A stretch of 64,000 bases of DNA from ZC4RG30 sp039917615 (GTDB lineage Bacteria; Pseudomonadota; Gammaproteobacteria; Steroidobacterales; Steroidobacteraceae): the NCBI GenBank assembly GCA_039917615.1, contig JBDSJD010000038.1, positions 3,179 through 67,178 on the forward strand, read 5' to 3'. Below are positions 35,299-43,517 of the stretch, in pieces. The notes under the pieces were generated by a model. It ran no database searches. It had not been told where the DNA came from and was given only the letters and a program-made list of their open reading frames with translations. Both the position numbers and the translations under genes were made by a program. The stretch's first letter is position 1. Every line of letters starts with the position of its first letter.

Positions 35299-37235
35299 GC
35301 CTGACCGTCCGTGGTTTCGATAAGCTCACGCCGGCGACGGTAGCGCCGATCGAGCGTGGCCAGGAATCCCCCGAAAGCCATCAGCGCCGCGCCGATCCAT
35401 GTGAATTGCATCAACGGTCGCACCTGGAAGCGCAAGGCCCAGGCATTTTCACCCAAGGGCTCTTTCAGGGTAGCCAGCAGATCGCGCCGCAAGTTCACAT
35501 CCAGAGCGGCTTCTGCCAGGCTCTGCTGTTGCACCTTGTAATTGCGCTGCTCGGGATACATCACCGCATCCGGTTTGCCATCATGCGTGACAACGACCCG
35601 GGCGCGTGTGGCGTCGTAGTTGGGGCCTTCGACATCCTCCAGGCTGTCGAGGCGGAACGCATAACGCCCAAGTTCCACCTGCTTGCCCGGGGCCAGCGCC
35701 ACATCACGGGGCAGCATGGTGCGCTCAGTTGTGGTGATACCCAGAGTAATAACGCCAAGGCCAATGTGCGCCAGCGTCATGCCCAGCACGGCAGCCGACA
35801 GCGAGAGACCGCGGCGCAGGCGGTCGATGGGATCCACCAGCGCGCTGATTACGACCCATGCGCCGAGCACCACACCTATGGGACCCAGCAGCGAACGATC
35901 ACCGTATATGCCAAGAATAAGTGCCAGCCCCAGCACCACGGCCAGCGCAAGACTCACGAGGATGCGGCGGCGTGACTCACCCAGCGCGCCACGTTTCCAC
36001 CGCGCGAAAGCACCGATGGAAGCCAGTGCCACCAACGGCAGTATGGGCAGCAGGAACATGGAGTTGTAATAGGCCGCACCCACCGAGATTGTGCCATGCC
36101 CCGCCAGATCGGAAATAAACGGCGCCATCGTCCCGCCGAACACCACTGCAGTGGCGATGACCAGCAGGATATTGTTGAACAACAGGAAACTCTCGCGGGA
36201 TACGAGGTCGAATCCTGCCGAAGAGCGCAACAGTGGCGCCCGCCAAACATAAAGCGAAAGTGCCCCACCGATGGTGAGCACCAGGAATGAGAGGATGAAG
36301 ATGCCGCGCGTGGGATCCGACGCGAAGCTGTGCACTGACGACAGCACGCCAGAACGCACCATGAAGGTGGCGAGCAGGCAGAACGAGAACGCCATGATGG
36401 CCAGCAGCAGGGTCCAGCTCTTGAAAAGTCCGCGCTTGTCGGTGACTGCCAGCGAATGGATCAGCGCGGTGCCCAGCAGCCACGGCATGAGAATGGAGTT
36501 CTCAACAGGATCCCAGGCCCACCAGCCGCCCCAGCCCAGTTCGTAGTAGGCCCACCAACTGCCGAGCGCGACACCGGCAGTGAGAAACATCCACGCCACG
36601 GTGGTCCAAGGTCGCGTCCAGCGCGCCCAGGTCTGATCGAGCTTGCCCTCCAGCATTGCCGCGCAGGCAAAAGCGAAGGCCACGGAAAAACCCACGTAGC
36701 CGACGTAAAGCATGGGCGGATGAATGGTGAGGCCGAAGTCCTGCAGCACGGGGTTCAGGTCGTTGCCATCTGGCAGAGCTTCCTCCAAACGCTCAAAGGG
36801 GTTCGATGTAGCCAGCGAAAACAGCAGGAAACCCAGACTGATGATGCCCAACACTCCCAACACGCGCGCGACGAAGGGTCGCGGCAGGGTGGACGACAGG
36901 GCCGCCACGGTCAGCGACCAGAGCGACAGCACGAATACCCAGAACAGCAGGCTGCCTTCGTGGTTGCCCCAGGCAGCTGCGACCTTGAAATACACCGGCA
37001 GCGCCGAATTGGAATGGCGTGCAACCAGAATCACTGAAAAATCATTGTGCACGAGGGACCAGATGAGGCAGCCGAAGGCGAGCCCTAGCATCAGGAACTG
37101 CCCAGCCACTGCCGGGTACACGGCCTGCATCCAGCGCTGCTGATTCTTCCAGGGGCCTGCGATGCCGAAGAAAGATTGAGCCGCAGCCAGCAGCAGCGCC
37201 AGGATCATGGCGAATTGACCGATCTCGGGGATCAT
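35295..37235 (-). CDS. ccmF: Cytochrome c heme-lyase subunit CcmF
   Basis: This 646-residue membrane protein has about 14-15 helices and the tryptophan-rich heme-handling motif WGGWWAWDPVENSILMPW at about residues 230-250, with conserved His residues in flanking loops. It takes heme from CcmE and joins it to apocytochrome together with CcmH/I. Its ATG shares a base with the ccmE stop (TGATG). Confidence 0.96.
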   Translation of the reverse strand: MIPEIGQFAMILALLLAAAQSFFGIAGPWKNQQRWMQAVYPAVAGQFLMLGLAFGCLIWSLVHNDFSVILVARHSNSALPVYFKVAAAWGNHEGSLLFWVFVLSLWSLTVAALSSTLPRPFVARVLGVLGIISLGFLLFSLATSNPFERLEEALPDGNDLNPVLQDFGLTIHPPMLYVGYVGFSVAFAFACAAMLEGKLDQTWARWTRPWTTVAWMFLTAGVALGSWWAYYELGWGGWWAWDPVENSILMPWLLGTALIHSLAVTDKRGLFKSWTLLLAIMAFSFCLLATFMVRSGVLSSVHSFASDPTRGIFILSFLVLTIGGALSLYVWRAPLLRSSAGFDLVSRESFLLFNNILLVIATAVVFGGTMAPFISDLAGHGTISVGAAYYNSMFLLPILPLVALASIGAFARWKRGALGESRRRILVSLALAVVLGLALILGIYGDRSLLGPIGVVLGAWVVISALVDPIDRLRRGLSLSAAVLGMTLAHIGLGVITLGITTTERTMLPRDVALAPGKQVELGRYAFRLDSLEDVEGPNYDATRARVVVTHDGKPDAVMYPEQRNYKVQQQSLAEAALDVNLRRDLLATLKEPLGENAWALRFQVRPLMQFTWIGAALMAFGGFLATLDRRYRRRRELIETTDGQA

Positions 37236-37702
37236 CAGTTGTACTGCGGTGATGTGCGCTGCGGCGGTGAATCGAGTCGAGACTCGCCTCTCTTCAGAGA
37301 CTTGGCCACAGCCGGCGGCATGTAGTTCTCGTCGTGGCGGGCAACGACTTCATCCGCGACGAACACACCGTCGTTGCCCAGTCTCCCAAATGCCCAGACG
37401 CCAGAGTTTTCCTTGAAGAGATCGGGCAAAACTCCGGTGTATTTCGCCGGCACATCGCTTTGGAAATCTGTTACCACAAACCTAATCTCCAGGCTGCCCG
37501 GGGTGCGGACAACGCTGCCTGGCTTGACCATGCCGCCAATCTGGAAGCGCTTGCCCGGCATTACGGCGCCGGCAAGAACTGCGGTCGGATCCTTGTACCC
37601 GATGCTGCCCTTGAATGCCTGCAGGCCAAATCCGGCAGCAATGGCCACGCCGCCGATGATGCCAAGCACCATGTAAAGACGTCGCTTGCGAATCGGCTTC
37701 AT
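37235..37702 (-). CDS. ccmE: Cytochrome c maturation heme chaperone CcmE
   Basis: This 155-residue protein has an N-terminal anchor (LYMVLGIIGGVAIAAGFGLQ) and an OB-fold. The heme-binding His lies in VVARHDENYMPP, the family signature. It accepts heme from CcmABCD and delivers it to CcmF. The ATG overlaps ccmD (ATGA). Confidence 0.96.
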   Translation of the reverse strand: MKPIRKRRLYMVLGIIGGVAIAAGFGLQAFKGSIGYKDPTAVLAGAVMPGKRFQIGGMVKPGSVVRTPGSLEIRFVVTDFQSDVPAKYTGVLPDLFKENSGVWAFGRLGNDGVFVADEVVARHDENYMPPAVAKSLKRGESRLDSPPQRTSPQYN

Positions 37703-37860
37703 TGGTTTTCCTGCATGGCGATGCGCCGTCGGGCTTCGTCACGCGCGGCACGCAGCTGGCGCCGCGCCATCCACACATTAAGCAGTAAGCTGCCGACGGC
37801 GATGGCGTAGGCGCTCCATACGAAGCTGCCGTAACCGCTCATGTCGAAGAACTCTCTCAT
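37699..37860 (-). CDS. ccmD: Heme exporter protein CcmD
   Basis: This gene encodes 53 residues: MREFFDMSGYGSFVWSAYAI, a membrane helix, then the basic helix MARRQLRAARDEARRRIA. The FDMxGYGxFVWxAY start is typical of CcmD. It holds CcmE to the CcmABC complex. It overlaps ccmC upstream and ccmE downstream by ATGA at both ends. Confidence 0.95.
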   Translation of the reverse strand: MREFFDMSGYGSFVWSAYAIAVGSLLLNVWMARRQLRAARDEARRRIAMQENQ

Positions 37861-38609
37861 GACCCGACCTCCAACCGCGCCAGTTCTTCGCGCAACCAGG
37901 TGCCGCCGCGCTCACGACGTAACACCTCGGCGCGCGCGCGCGTCAGCATGATGGCCAGAAAATAGAACGTGTAAGCCGCAAGCATCACCAGCAGCGGCCA
38001 GGCCATGGACATGGGCATTGCCGGCCCATCGCTGCGCATCAGGGTCGGACCCTGATGCAGCGAGTTCCACCAGTCGACCGAGAAATGCACGATCGGCACA
38101 TTGACGACACCCACGATGGCGAGCACTGCACTGGCCCGATCGGCGCGATCACGGTCTTCAATGGCGCCGCGCAGGCCGATGTATCCCAGGAAAAAAAACA
38201 GCATGAACAGCGACGACACGAGGCGTGGATCCCAAGCCCAGTACGTACCCCAGGTGGGTTGGCCCCAGATCATTCCAGTTACCAATACGCACGCGGCAAA
38301 CACCGCCCCGGCCGGCGCACACGCAGCCGCCACCGCATGCGCGACCTTGATACGCCATATCAACCCCACGGCCGCGACCACCGCCATCCAGCAATACGTC
38401 ATCATCATGAGATAGGCGGAAGGCACATGCACGTAGATGATTCGGAATACATCGCTCTGGTAGTAGTCGGTGGGCGCCACCACCAGCCCGCCATACAACC
38501 CGACCACCGCGAGTATCGCCGCGATACCCAGAAACCACGGCGCCCAGCGGCCCGCGAAGCGGTAGAAATATGGCGGCGAGCCAAAGCGGTGGAACCAGAC
38601 CCAATTCAT
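37857..38609 (-). CDS. ccmC: Heme exporter / cytochrome c maturation protein CcmC
   Basis: This 250-residue membrane protein has six helices and the WWD-type motif WGTYWAWDPRLVSSLFM that binds heme, with flanking His residues (VHVPSAYL, NVPIVHFSVDWWNSLHQG). It loads heme onto CcmE. It starts 10 bp after ccmB. Confidence 0.96.
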   Translation of the reverse strand: MNWVWFHRFGSPPYFYRFAGRWAPWFLGIAAILAVVGLYGGLVVAPTDYYQSDVFRIIYVHVPSAYLMMMTYCWMAVVAAVGLIWRIKVAHAVAAACAPAGAVFAACVLVTGMIWGQPTWGTYWAWDPRLVSSLFMLFFFLGYIGLRGAIEDRDRADRASAVLAIVGVVNVPIVHFSVDWWNSLHQGPTLMRSDGPAMPMSMAWPLLVMLAAYTFYFLAIMLTRARAEVLRRERGGTWLREELARLEVGS

Positions 38610-38619
38610 GATGGCAAGT

Positions 38620-39306
38620 CTACTCCAGGCTGATGCGTACAGCCGCCGCCGCCGCCAGCGGCGCCAGCGTCACCGCCAGCATTCCCATCGCTGCAAGCAG
38701 GTACAGCGCACCGGACGCATCTTCACCCGCGATCGCCATCGCTGTGGCCCTCGCACCGAACACCAATACCGGCATGGCCAGTGGCAGCACCAGCAGAGAC
38801 AACAACGCACCACCGCGCCGCACTCCGAGAGTCAATCCCGCCCCGATGGCTCCCAGCAGGCTCAGTGTCACGCTGCCGAGCAGCAGCGCCAGGAAGATCC
38901 CCGGCACTGAATCCGGTGATGCGCCGAGACTGATGGCCGCCAGTGGGCCTGCAACTGCCAAGGGCAAACCGGTAAGGAGCCAATGCGTCGCTGTCTTCGC
39001 GAGCAACAACGCGGTGAACGATTGTCCAGACAGCGCGTACTGCTCTAAAGTTCCGTCGCGCGCGTCTTCGCGAAACAAGAAATCCAACGCCAGCAGCGAC
39101 GCCAGCAGAAGCGAAACCCACAATGCGGCGGGTGCCAGGTGTCGCAGACGCGCAAGCTCCGGGTCCAGTGCCAGTGGAAAAAGCACGGTGACGATCACGA
39201 AGAATGCGAGGGGTTGCAGCCATTCACCCGGCCGGCGGAATGCCAGCAGCAGATCGCGCTGCAGAACAGCGGTCGCGGCGGCCAGTGCGGAACTGCGCGC
39301 GTTCAG
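38620..39306 (-). CDS. ccmB: Heme exporter protein CcmB (probable CTG start)
   Basis: The first ATG/GTG/TTG in frame is GTG 39198, which would remove the first helix. The frame reads open upstream as LNARSSALAAATAVLQRDLL and LAFRRPGEWLQPLAFF, typical of the CcmB N-terminus. A CTG at 39306 overlaps the ccmA stop (CTGA) and lies 4 nt after AGGAGG, giving 228 residues against about 220 usual. Six helices form the permease partner of CcmA. The other junctions in this operon use ATGA or GTGA overlaps, which supports the choice. Confidence 0.93.
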   Translation of the reverse strand: MNARSSALAAATAVLQRDLLLAFRRPGEWLQPLAFFVIVTVLFPLALDPELARLRHLAPAALWVSLLLASLLALDFLFREDARDGTLEQYALSGQSFTALLLAKTATHWLLTGLPLAVAGPLAAISLGASPDSVPGIFLALLLGSVTLSLLGAIGAGLTLGVRRGGALLSLLVLPLAMPVLVFGARATAMAIAGEDASGALYLLAAMGMLAVTLAPLAAAAAVRISLE

Positions 39307-39929
39307 ACAACCTCCTGCGGCGCATGCCAGTAGCGACAGTCTGCACCCGGCAACTCAAGCGCCTGATGGGTGGCCAGGATCACCATGCCCCCGCCCTGCA
39401 AGTGCGACTGCAGCAGATCGGTGAGCACCGACTGTCCCGCCGCATCCAGATTTGCCGCCGGTTCATCCAGCAGCCACAGTTTTGCACCCCACAGCGAAAG
39501 ACGGGCCAGCGCAACGCGGCGTTGCTGACCAGCCGAGAACGTGCGTACCGGCTGATCAGGGTCGATCTTCGCCAGCCCCACGCTCGCAAGCGTTGCGCGC
39601 AAAAGTTCGGCCTTCGGAGGACTGCGCAGTGCACAGGCGAAATGCAGGTTCTCGAATGCGGTCAGGTCGCCTTTGAGGGCGGTCTCATGGCCCAGATAGG
39701 CCAGATTCCAGAGGAAATCGTCGCGTTCATCAGCGAACGGCTTTCCTTGCCAGCGCAGCTCGCCAGCTTCGGCATGCAGGAAGCCCGCAATACATCGCAG
39801 CAGTGAAGTCTTGCCGGTGCCATTGGGCCACAGCATCTGCAGCACCTGTCCGCCGAACAGCGTGAAGTTCACGCCACGCAGCAGGTGCCGCTCGCCTCGC
39901 CACAGATGCAGGTTGCTGACTTCGAGCAC
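39303..39929 (-). CDS. ccmA: Heme exporter ATP-binding protein CcmA
   Basis: This 208-residue ATPase starts at GTG 39929. It has LSLWGAKLWLLDEPAANLD (Walker B), FSAGQQRRVALARL (signature) and ATHQALEL (H-loop). The Walker A reads LWPNGTGKTS: the first Gly of GxxGxGK is Trp34 (TGG in place of a GGN codon). The rest of the P-loop, including Lys40, is intact. It powers release of heme-loaded CcmE. It lies 34 bp after tRNA-Leu and heads the nine-gene ccm operon. Confidence 0.93.
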   Translation of the reverse strand: MLEVSNLHLWRGERHLLRGVNFTLFGGQVLQMLWPNGTGKTSLLRCIAGFLHAEAGELRWQGKPFADERDDFLWNLAYLGHETALKGDLTAFENLHFACALRSPPKAELLRATLASVGLAKIDPDQPVRTFSAGQQRRVALARLSLWGAKLWLLDEPAANLDAAGQSVLTDLLQSHLQGGGMVILATHQALELPGADCRYWHAPQEVV

Positions 39930-39963
39930 TTCGCTTCAGATCTCTACTACCGGGTTCACTGCG

Positions 39964-40050
39964 TGGTGCGGACGGCGGGACTCGAACCCACACTCCCTTT
40001 CGGAAAGCAGATTTTAAGTCTGCTGCGTCTACCAGTTTCGCCACATCCGC
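39964..40050 (-). tRNA. tRNA-Leu (TAA)
   Basis: The 87-nt sequence has acceptor GCGGATG/CGTCCGC, a long variable arm (TTTCCGAAAGGGA), anticodon stem GCAGA/TCTGC with loop CTTAAAA (anticodon TAA), T-arm GGTTCGAGTCC and encoded CCA. The ccm operon follows on the same strand. Confidence 0.97.
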
Positions 40051-40132
40051 ACGGACAAGGGGCCGCAACGACGCGCACCTTAACTGATTTGGGCTGTTGC
40101 CAGTGGAGGCGGAAATCCTCCCCACTTGCACA

Positions 40133-40154
40133 ATTGTGCTACATGTAGCACAAT
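40133..40154. promoter_or_regulatory. Perfect 22-bp palindrome, probable TA operator
   Basis: ATTGTGCTACA is followed directly by its exact reverse complement. It lies just upstream of the antitoxin ATG at 40162 and covers the expected -10 region. Phd/VapB-type antitoxins repress their own operons from such sites. Role is inference from position and symmetry. Confidence 0.75.
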
Positions 40155-40161
40155 GCTGGTC

Positions 40162-40395
40162 ATGAAAGAAGCTGGCATACGTGAAGCTCGGCAAAATCTC
40201 TCGATGCTCATCGAAGAGGTTCGCAAGGGCCATGAGATCACGATCACTGATCGGGGCAAACCCGTGGCACGTCTTGTTCCGCCCCGCCGACAGACCATCG
40301 CTTTTGCGGGACGTTCTGCATTTCGCCGCCGGATGCCATCGCTGACTGCAACTGTGTCGGCGGCAGTGATTGACGGCCGGACCGAGCGTGACTGA
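40162..40395 (+). CDS. Phd/YefM-family antitoxin
   Basis: This 77-residue protein begins MKEAGIREARQNLSMLIEEV; an ATG three codons earlier (40153) overlaps the palindrome. The N-terminal DNA-binding fold has GHEITITDRGKPVARLVPP, the Phd/YefM hallmark, and the C-terminal tail (FRRRMPSLTATVSAAVIDGR) should bind the toxin. It ends 8 bp inside the toxin gene. Confidence 0.88.
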   Translation: MKEAGIREARQNLSMLIEEVRKGHEITITDRGKPVARLVPPRRQTIAFAGRSAFRRRMPSLTATVSAAVIDGRTERD

Positions 40396-40861
40396 ATCGG
40401 TCCGTGACGCAGCAGCATCACCGCCGCGTGACGCCGCCATCTATCTTGATTCCAGTGCGTTCGTAAAGCTCTATGTGCCCGAACCCGAAAGCGAGCGGAT
40501 AGATGCATTCCTGCGTGGCCGCACTGGTCTCGCTATCTCCGAACTCGTTATCACGGAGGCGCTTTCTGCGGTTGCACGCCGAAAACGGGAAGGAGCGCTG
40601 GGCGCTGGCGCTGCGAACGAAATTCGCGAGGCGATGTTGGCGGATGCAGCGTCCGGATCCTTCGACGTGCTGGATCTCACCCCGAATACGCACCGCGAAG
40701 CCGAGCGCCTGCTGTTCGCCACTGACTCCCTGCCCTTGCGCACGCTCGATGCGCTGCATATTGCATTGGCAATGTCGTGTTCAGCGACCTGTGTCATCAC
40801 CTTCGACCGGCGCATGCGCGAGGCTGCCGCCCTCGTCGGCTTTCGCACTGAACCGTTCTGA
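40388..40861 (+). CDS. PIN-domain toxin (VapC-type)
   Basis: This 157-residue protein starts at GTG 40388, overlapping the antitoxin by 8 bp. The PIN acids are present: Asp in AIYLDSSAFVKLY, Glu in ELVITEALSAVARR, Asp in LRTLDALHIALA and Asp in VITFDRRM. PIN toxins are magnesium-dependent RNases that cleave tRNA or rRNA. The target cannot be told from sequence. It lies between tRNA-Leu and tRNA-Cys. Confidence 0.9.
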   Translation: MTESVRDAAASPPRDAAIYLDSSAFVKLYVPEPESERIDAFLRGRTGLAISELVITEALSAVARRKREGALGAGAANEIREAMLADAASGSFDVLDLTPNTHREAERLLFATDSLPLRTLDALHIALAMSCSATCVITFDRRMREAAALVGFRTEPF

Positions 40862-40871
40862 AGTTTGTTGG

Positions 40872-40945
40872 TGGAGGCTAGGGTCGGAATCGAACCGGCG
40901 TACACGGCTTTGCAGGCCGCTGCATGACCACTCTGCCACCTAGCC
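40872..40945 (-). tRNA. tRNA-Cys (GCA)
   Basis: The 74-nt cloverleaf has acceptor GGCTAGG/CCTAGCC, anticodon stem CGGC/GCCG with loop CTGCAAA (anticodon GCA), T-arm GGTTCGATTCC and encoded CCA. It follows tRNA-Gly by 11 bp on the same strand. Confidence 0.97.
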
Positions 40946-40956
40946 GTACCGGGGGA

Positions 40957-41032
40957 TGGAGCGGGAAAAGGGGCTCGAACCCTCGACCTCAACCTTGGCA
41001 AGGTTGCGCTCTACCAACTGAGCTATTCCCGC
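40957..41032 (-). tRNA. tRNA-Gly (GCC)
   Basis: The 76-nt cloverleaf has a 7-bp acceptor starting GCGGGAA, anticodon stem CAACC/GGTTG with loop TTGCCAA (anticodon GCC), T-arm GGTTCGAGCCC and encoded CCA. It is first in a Gly-Cys tRNA unit. Confidence 0.97.
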
Positions 41033-41048
41033 ATCAAAGAGGGGCGAA

Positions 41049-41076
41049 ATTGTAGGTTCCCGCCCGTACAAGTCAA
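41049..41076 (-). promoter_or_regulatory. Sigma70 promoter of the tRNA-Gly/Cys unit
   Basis: On the minus strand TTGACT (41076-41071) and TACAAT (41054-41049) are 16 bp apart, each five of six consensus bases. A GC-rich discriminator (TTCGCCCC) follows, and tRNA-Gly begins 16 bp below the -10 box. Confidence 0.8.
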
Positions 41077-41101
41077 GCAAACCATGCCGGAATGCGCTGA
41101 T

Positions 41102-41677
41102 TCACTCCGGTGCCGTCAGGACTGGCCAGGCCGCCCGCAGATACACAACCATGGACCACAGCGTCATTATCGCCGCCAGGACGGTGAGCACTAGCCCGAT
41201 GCTGTAGACGTCCAGGCCGAACAGGGGATATCGATACAGCAGCATCGACAGGCCAGTCATCTGCAGGATCGTCTTGTACTTGCCCAGCTGCGACACGGCC
41301 ACCTTGGTGCGCTGCCCGAGCTCTGCCATCCATTCACGCAGGGCAGAAACCGCGATTTCCCGGCCGATGATCACGCAGGCGGTCAGCACGATGACCCAAC
41401 GCCACTCCGTGCCAGGTGGATCCTTGCTCACCAGCAGCACCAGTGCCACTGCGACAATCAACTTGTCGGCCACCGGGTCGAGAAATGCGCCCAGCCGGGT
41501 CGTGAGACCCATGCGCCGCGCAAAGTAGCCGTCAAGCGAATCGGTGATGGAGGCTGCCGCGAACAACAGTCCAGCCGCGGGATCGGCCCAGTGATACGGC
41601 AGGTAGAACAGCACCGGCACAACCGGCACAGCAAGGATGCGCAGCCAGGTGAGTATGTTCGGCAGGTTCCAGGCCAT
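41102..41677 (-). CDS. pgsA: CDP-diacylglycerol--glycerol-3-phosphate 3-phosphatidyltransferase
   Basis: This 191-residue membrane enzyme starts at ATG 41677 (MAWNLPNILTWLRILAVPVV) after GGGAG. The CDP-alcohol signature is complete: SLDGYFARRMGLTTRLGAFL with the DPVADK end. Four or more helices follow. It makes phosphatidylglycerophosphate. It sits 19 bp after uvrC, the usual gammaproteobacterial pair, and next to tRNA-Gly/Cys. Confidence 0.96.
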   Translation of the reverse strand: MAWNLPNILTWLRILAVPVVPVLFYLPYHWADPAAGLLFAAASITDSLDGYFARRMGLTTRLGAFLDPVADKLIVAVALVLLVSKDPPGTEWRWVIVLTACVIIGREIAVSALREWMAELGQRTKVAVSQLGKYKTILQMTGLSMLLYRYPLFGLDVYSIGLVLTVLAAIMTLWSMVVYLRAAWPVLTAPE

Positions 41678-41696
41678 GTTTTTCGCTCCCGGAGTC

Positions 41697-43517
41697 TCAG
41701 GCGCCCGGGTGCAGATGATCATAGATGACCTGCGCCAGTATCGGGCCAATTCCTTTCACCTGCGCAAGGTCCGCGACACTGGCCCGCTGCACACCCTGCA
41801 GACCACCAAAGTGCTGCAATAGGCCGCGGCGCTTTGCCGGGCCCAGCCCCGCAACCGTTTCCAGCACCGACTCCTGGTGGCGTCGGGCGCGCTTGCGCCG
41901 ATGCCCCTTGATGGCAAAACGATGCGCTTCATCACGCACGCGCTGGACCACGCGTAAAGCCAGCGAATCCGGCGGCAGGCTCAGCACTTCGCCGGTGTCG
42001 CCACGGTGCAGAAGTTCCTGTCCCACGCGCCGGTCCGGGCCTTTTGATACGCCGATGACCAGCTGCGAGGCAAACCCCAGTTCAGCAAGTACCGGCAGCA
42101 CGGCGTTGACCTGCCCCCGGCCACCATCAATCAGCAGCACGTCCGGCCGAGGCGATTCGCCGGCCTTGATTCGGGTGAAGCGGCGGCCAACGGCTTCCCG
42201 CAATGCGCCATAGTCGTCACCGCCAGCAACCGTCTCGATATTGAAGCGACGGTATTCCTTCTTGGCGATGCCCTCGCTGGTGAACACCACGCAGGATGCC
42301 ATCGTGCCCTCGCCGCCGGTGTGGCTGATGTCGAAACATTCCAGCCGGGCCGGCGCCACATCCAACTGCAGCGTTTGGCGCAGCGCCTCCAGCAGTTCTT
42401 CCGCATCGCTGCGGCGAGCTTGTCGCATCCGCTGCGCCTGTTCGGCATTGTTGACTGCAGCCTCCACCCAACGTGCCGCGAGACCACGGGCTGGTCGCGA
42501 AACCACGATCTGCCGTCCTTGCTGTTGGGACAGCGCCTCGCCAAGAGCCGCGACATCGGGCAGATCCAGATTCAGCCGTACTTCCGCGGGGGGCTCTTCG
42601 CGCGCGTAATGCTGCAACAGGAAGGACGCCAACACTTCCTCTGCGCTGCCCGGCGCGCGCGGAAAATAGCTGGTGGTACCCAGACTGCGGCCGCCGCGCA
42701 CCAGCAACAGGCTCACCACGTAATCGCCCGGCTCGCCAACAATCGCGACGGCGTCCGTGTCGCGGTCCCTGCCCGCGTCAATGGACTGCTCAGCTTGCAC
42801 CTTGCGCAGGTTTACCAGCTGGTCACGCAGCATTGTCGCTCGCTCAAAGTCGAGAGCCGCCGCCGCGACCTGCATCTGCGACTCCAGCGCACCGGTCACC
42901 TCGCTGTCGCGACCTTCCAGCACCATGACGGCAGCATCCACATCGCGCGCATATCCAGCAGCATCGATGAGGCCGACGCATGGCGCCGAACAGCGGCCGA
43001 TCTGGTGCTGCAGACAGGGTCGCGTGCGGTGCGCGAAGAAACTGTCGCGACAATTGCGGAGCCGAAACAGCTTCTGCAGCTGCTGCAACGACGCACGCAC
43101 GGCGCGCACATCGGGATACGGGCCGAAGTAACGATCCGCACCGGTGCGCGCGCCACGATACACCGACAGCCTTGGAAACTCGTGCTGGTGCAACTGCACG
43201 TAGGGAAAGCTCTTGTCATCACGCAGCACCACGTTGAAACGCGGGCGGTGTTCCTTGATGAGATTGAATTCCAGCAGCAACGCCTCCTTCTCCGAGGCGG
43301 TCACGGTGACTTCGATATGGCGAATGAGGCGCACCAGCGCCTCCACCTTTGGCGCCTGCCGGACCTGCTGGAAATAGCTGCCCACACGGTCGCGAAGGCT
43401 GGCGGCCTTGCCTACGTAAAGCAGCGAAGCAGGCGTCGGTGACTCGTCGCCGTACATGCGATAAACGCCGGGACGTCGCGGCAGGGTGCTCGCGAACTCC
43501 CGGCCGTTGAAGCTCAG
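41697..43517 (-). CDS. uvrC: UvrABC system protein C (probable CTG start)
   Basis: The first ATG in frame (43457) would remove the conserved PGVY of the GIY-YIG nuclease domain. The frame reads LSFNGREFASTLPRRPGVYR upstream, and CTG 43517 overlaps the DAHP synthase stop (CTGA), giving 606 residues, the usual UvrC length. The N-terminal nuclease has LLYVGKAASLRDRVGSYF; a UVR motif, the RNase H-like nuclease (LECFDISHTGGEGTMASCVV, LIDGGRGQVN) and C-terminal HhH repeats (GLGPAKRRGLLQHFGGLQGV) follow. It makes both incisions in excision repair. Confidence 0.96.
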   Translation of the reverse strand: MSFNGREFASTLPRRPGVYRMYGDESPTPASLLYVGKAASLRDRVGSYFQQVRQAPKVEALVRLIRHIEVTVTASEKEALLLEFNLIKEHRPRFNVVLRDDKSFPYVQLHQHEFPRLSVYRGARTGADRYFGPYPDVRAVRASLQQLQKLFRLRNCRDSFFAHRTRPCLQHQIGRCSAPCVGLIDAAGYARDVDAAVMVLEGRDSEVTGALESQMQVAAAALDFERATMLRDQLVNLRKVQAEQSIDAGRDRDTDAVAIVGEPGDYVVSLLLVRGGRSLGTTSYFPRAPGSAEEVLASFLLQHYAREEPPAEVRLNLDLPDVAALGEALSQQQGRQIVVSRPARGLAARWVEAAVNNAEQAQRMRQARRSDAEELLEALRQTLQLDVAPARLECFDISHTGGEGTMASCVVFTSEGIAKKEYRRFNIETVAGGDDYGALREAVGRRFTRIKAGESPRPDVLLIDGGRGQVNAVLPVLAELGFASQLVIGVSKGPDRRVGQELLHRGDTGEVLSLPPDSLALRVVQRVRDEAHRFAIKGHRRKRARRHQESVLETVAGLGPAKRRGLLQHFGGLQGVQRASVADLAQVKGIGPILAQVIYDHLHPGA

